Source of the DNA: Solirubrobacteraceae bacterium
GTDB taxonomy: Bacteria; Actinomycetota; Thermoleophilia; Solirubrobacterales; Solirubrobacteraceae
NCBI GenBank assembly: GCA_025449845.1
Contig: JANWIP010000004.1
Coordinates: 1-64,000 of the forward strand
Direction of reading: 5' to 3'
DNA length: 64,000 nucleotides
The notes beneath the pieces were generated by a model. The model was given only the letters and a program-made list of their open reading frames with translations. It was not told the DNA's origin and ran no database searches. Within the stretch, counting starts at the first letter, position 1; each line of letters opens with the position of its first letter. Made by a program: the position numbers and the translations under genes. This document shows, piece after piece, positions 63,666-64,000 of this stretch.

Positions 63666-63911
63666 ATGGTCGCAACCATCGATTCCGCCGGGCGTATCGT
63701 CATACCCAAGCGCCTGCGCGAAGAGCTGCACTTCAGGCCCGGACAGAAGCTTGAGCTGAGCGCCGTCGACGGACGGCTTGAGATCGAGCATCCCACTACG
63801 CCGATTCGCTTGGAGAAGCGCCATGGTCGGCTGGTGGCAGTCACCGATCAGGAGATGCCTACCCTTACAGCCGAGATGGTGCGCGACACCCTGGAACAGA
63901 TGCGCCGGTGA
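63666..63911 (+). CDS. AbrB/MazE-type antitoxin
   Basis: An 81-aa protein, MVATIDSAGRIVIPKRLREEL then HFRPGQKLELSAVDGRLEIE, a swapped-hairpin AbrB DNA-binding domain. A C-terminal tail (MPTLTAEMVRDTLEQMRR) would bind a PIN toxin. The ATG at 63666 is preferred over the upstream frame. The AT-rich GCTATGGTATATTTCTGCC in front contains the likely promoter and an ATGG/CCAT operator. It overlaps the next gene by 4 bp. Confidence 0.88.
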   Translation: MVATIDSAGRIVIPKRLREELHFRPGQKLELSAVDGRLEIEHPTTPIRLEKRHGRLVAVTDQEMPTLTAEMVRDTLEQMRR

Positions 63912-64000
63912 GCAACACAAGTCGGGTCACCCCCGACAGCAGCGTCGTGATCGCGGCCTTCGCCAGCTGGAACGAGCATCACGAGGCGGCGCTGGAGGCG
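63908..64000 (+). CDS. PIN-domain toxin, partial (runs off the window)
   Basis: GTG start overlapping the AbrB-type antitoxin stop. The visible residues read VTPDSSVVIAAFASWNEHHE, matching the N-terminus of a VapC PIN domain with its first catalytic Asp. The rest lies beyond the window edge. Confidence 0.8.
   Translation, partial: MSNTSRVTPDSSVVIAAFASWNEHHEAALEA

Overview
The window looks like the replication-origin region of a high-GC actinobacterium followed by envelope and accessory genes. The gene set (parB-parA-rsmG-jag-yidC-yidD-rnpA-rpmH diverging from dnaA-dnaN-recF-DUF721-gyrB-gyrA, then Ser/Thr kinases, FHA proteins, PP2C and a PASTA kinase) is standard for Actinomycetota. The very large secreted NHL/Ig-like/propeller proteins and the mix of families suggest Thermoleophilia (Solirubrobacterales-like). 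That placement is inference, since no rRNA is present.

Layout. 1-470: no intact gene, but a decayed tRNA-Ile(GAT) remnant. 489-5244: leftward operon for RNase P protein, L34, membrane insertion and chromosome partition, with a parS site inside the rsmG start. 5463-14884: rightward replication and gyrase block, in which two copies of a 45-bp palindromic element flank gyrB. 14916-15162: a candidate structured RNA with its own promoter and terminator, carrying 16 nt complementary to the 16S rRNA 3' tail. 15219-18422: leftward operon of an HNH protein, prephenate dehydratase, DUF4446 and a membrane CARDB-like protein. 18579-27422: signalling and cell-wall cluster (kinase, fhaA, fhaB, pstP, pbpA, pknB, ddl) that lacks the usual rodA. 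27424-30601: a kinase with a discoidin-like ectodomain, uppP and a DedA protein. 30670-44750: polysaccharide locus (DUF354, CapD-like, LytR_C, ComA-like, Wzy, Wzx, GT2, GT4), interrupted by a three-gene replication-relaxation/TraG/M48 island at 39479-42448.

44806-64000 is the most unusual part. A cassette of about 9.2-9.6 kb occurs twice in tandem (44806-53947 and 53986-63551), and a third copy appears collapsed to its two ends (63567-63624). Each full cassette has a long leader with a near-consensus promoter, a 43-codon leader ORF, a hairpin and a (CT)12 tract. The leader is followed by a giant secreted propeller protein (A), a secreted protein with a fourfold internal repeat (B), and a TetR-plus-winged-helix regulator (C). 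Each cassette ends in a type II toxin-antitoxin pair with a PIN toxin. The antitoxin family differs at each position (FitA-like, CopG/RHH-like, AbrB-like). All four secreted proteins end in Lys/Arg-rich tails and lack an LPXTG signal.

A, B and C look co-transcribed. C is the obvious candidate regulator of its own cassette, and the TA pairs have their own operators and may stabilise the array. The function of A and B is unknown. An envelope or surface role is inferred from their signal peptides, repeated beta-rich domains and basic tails.
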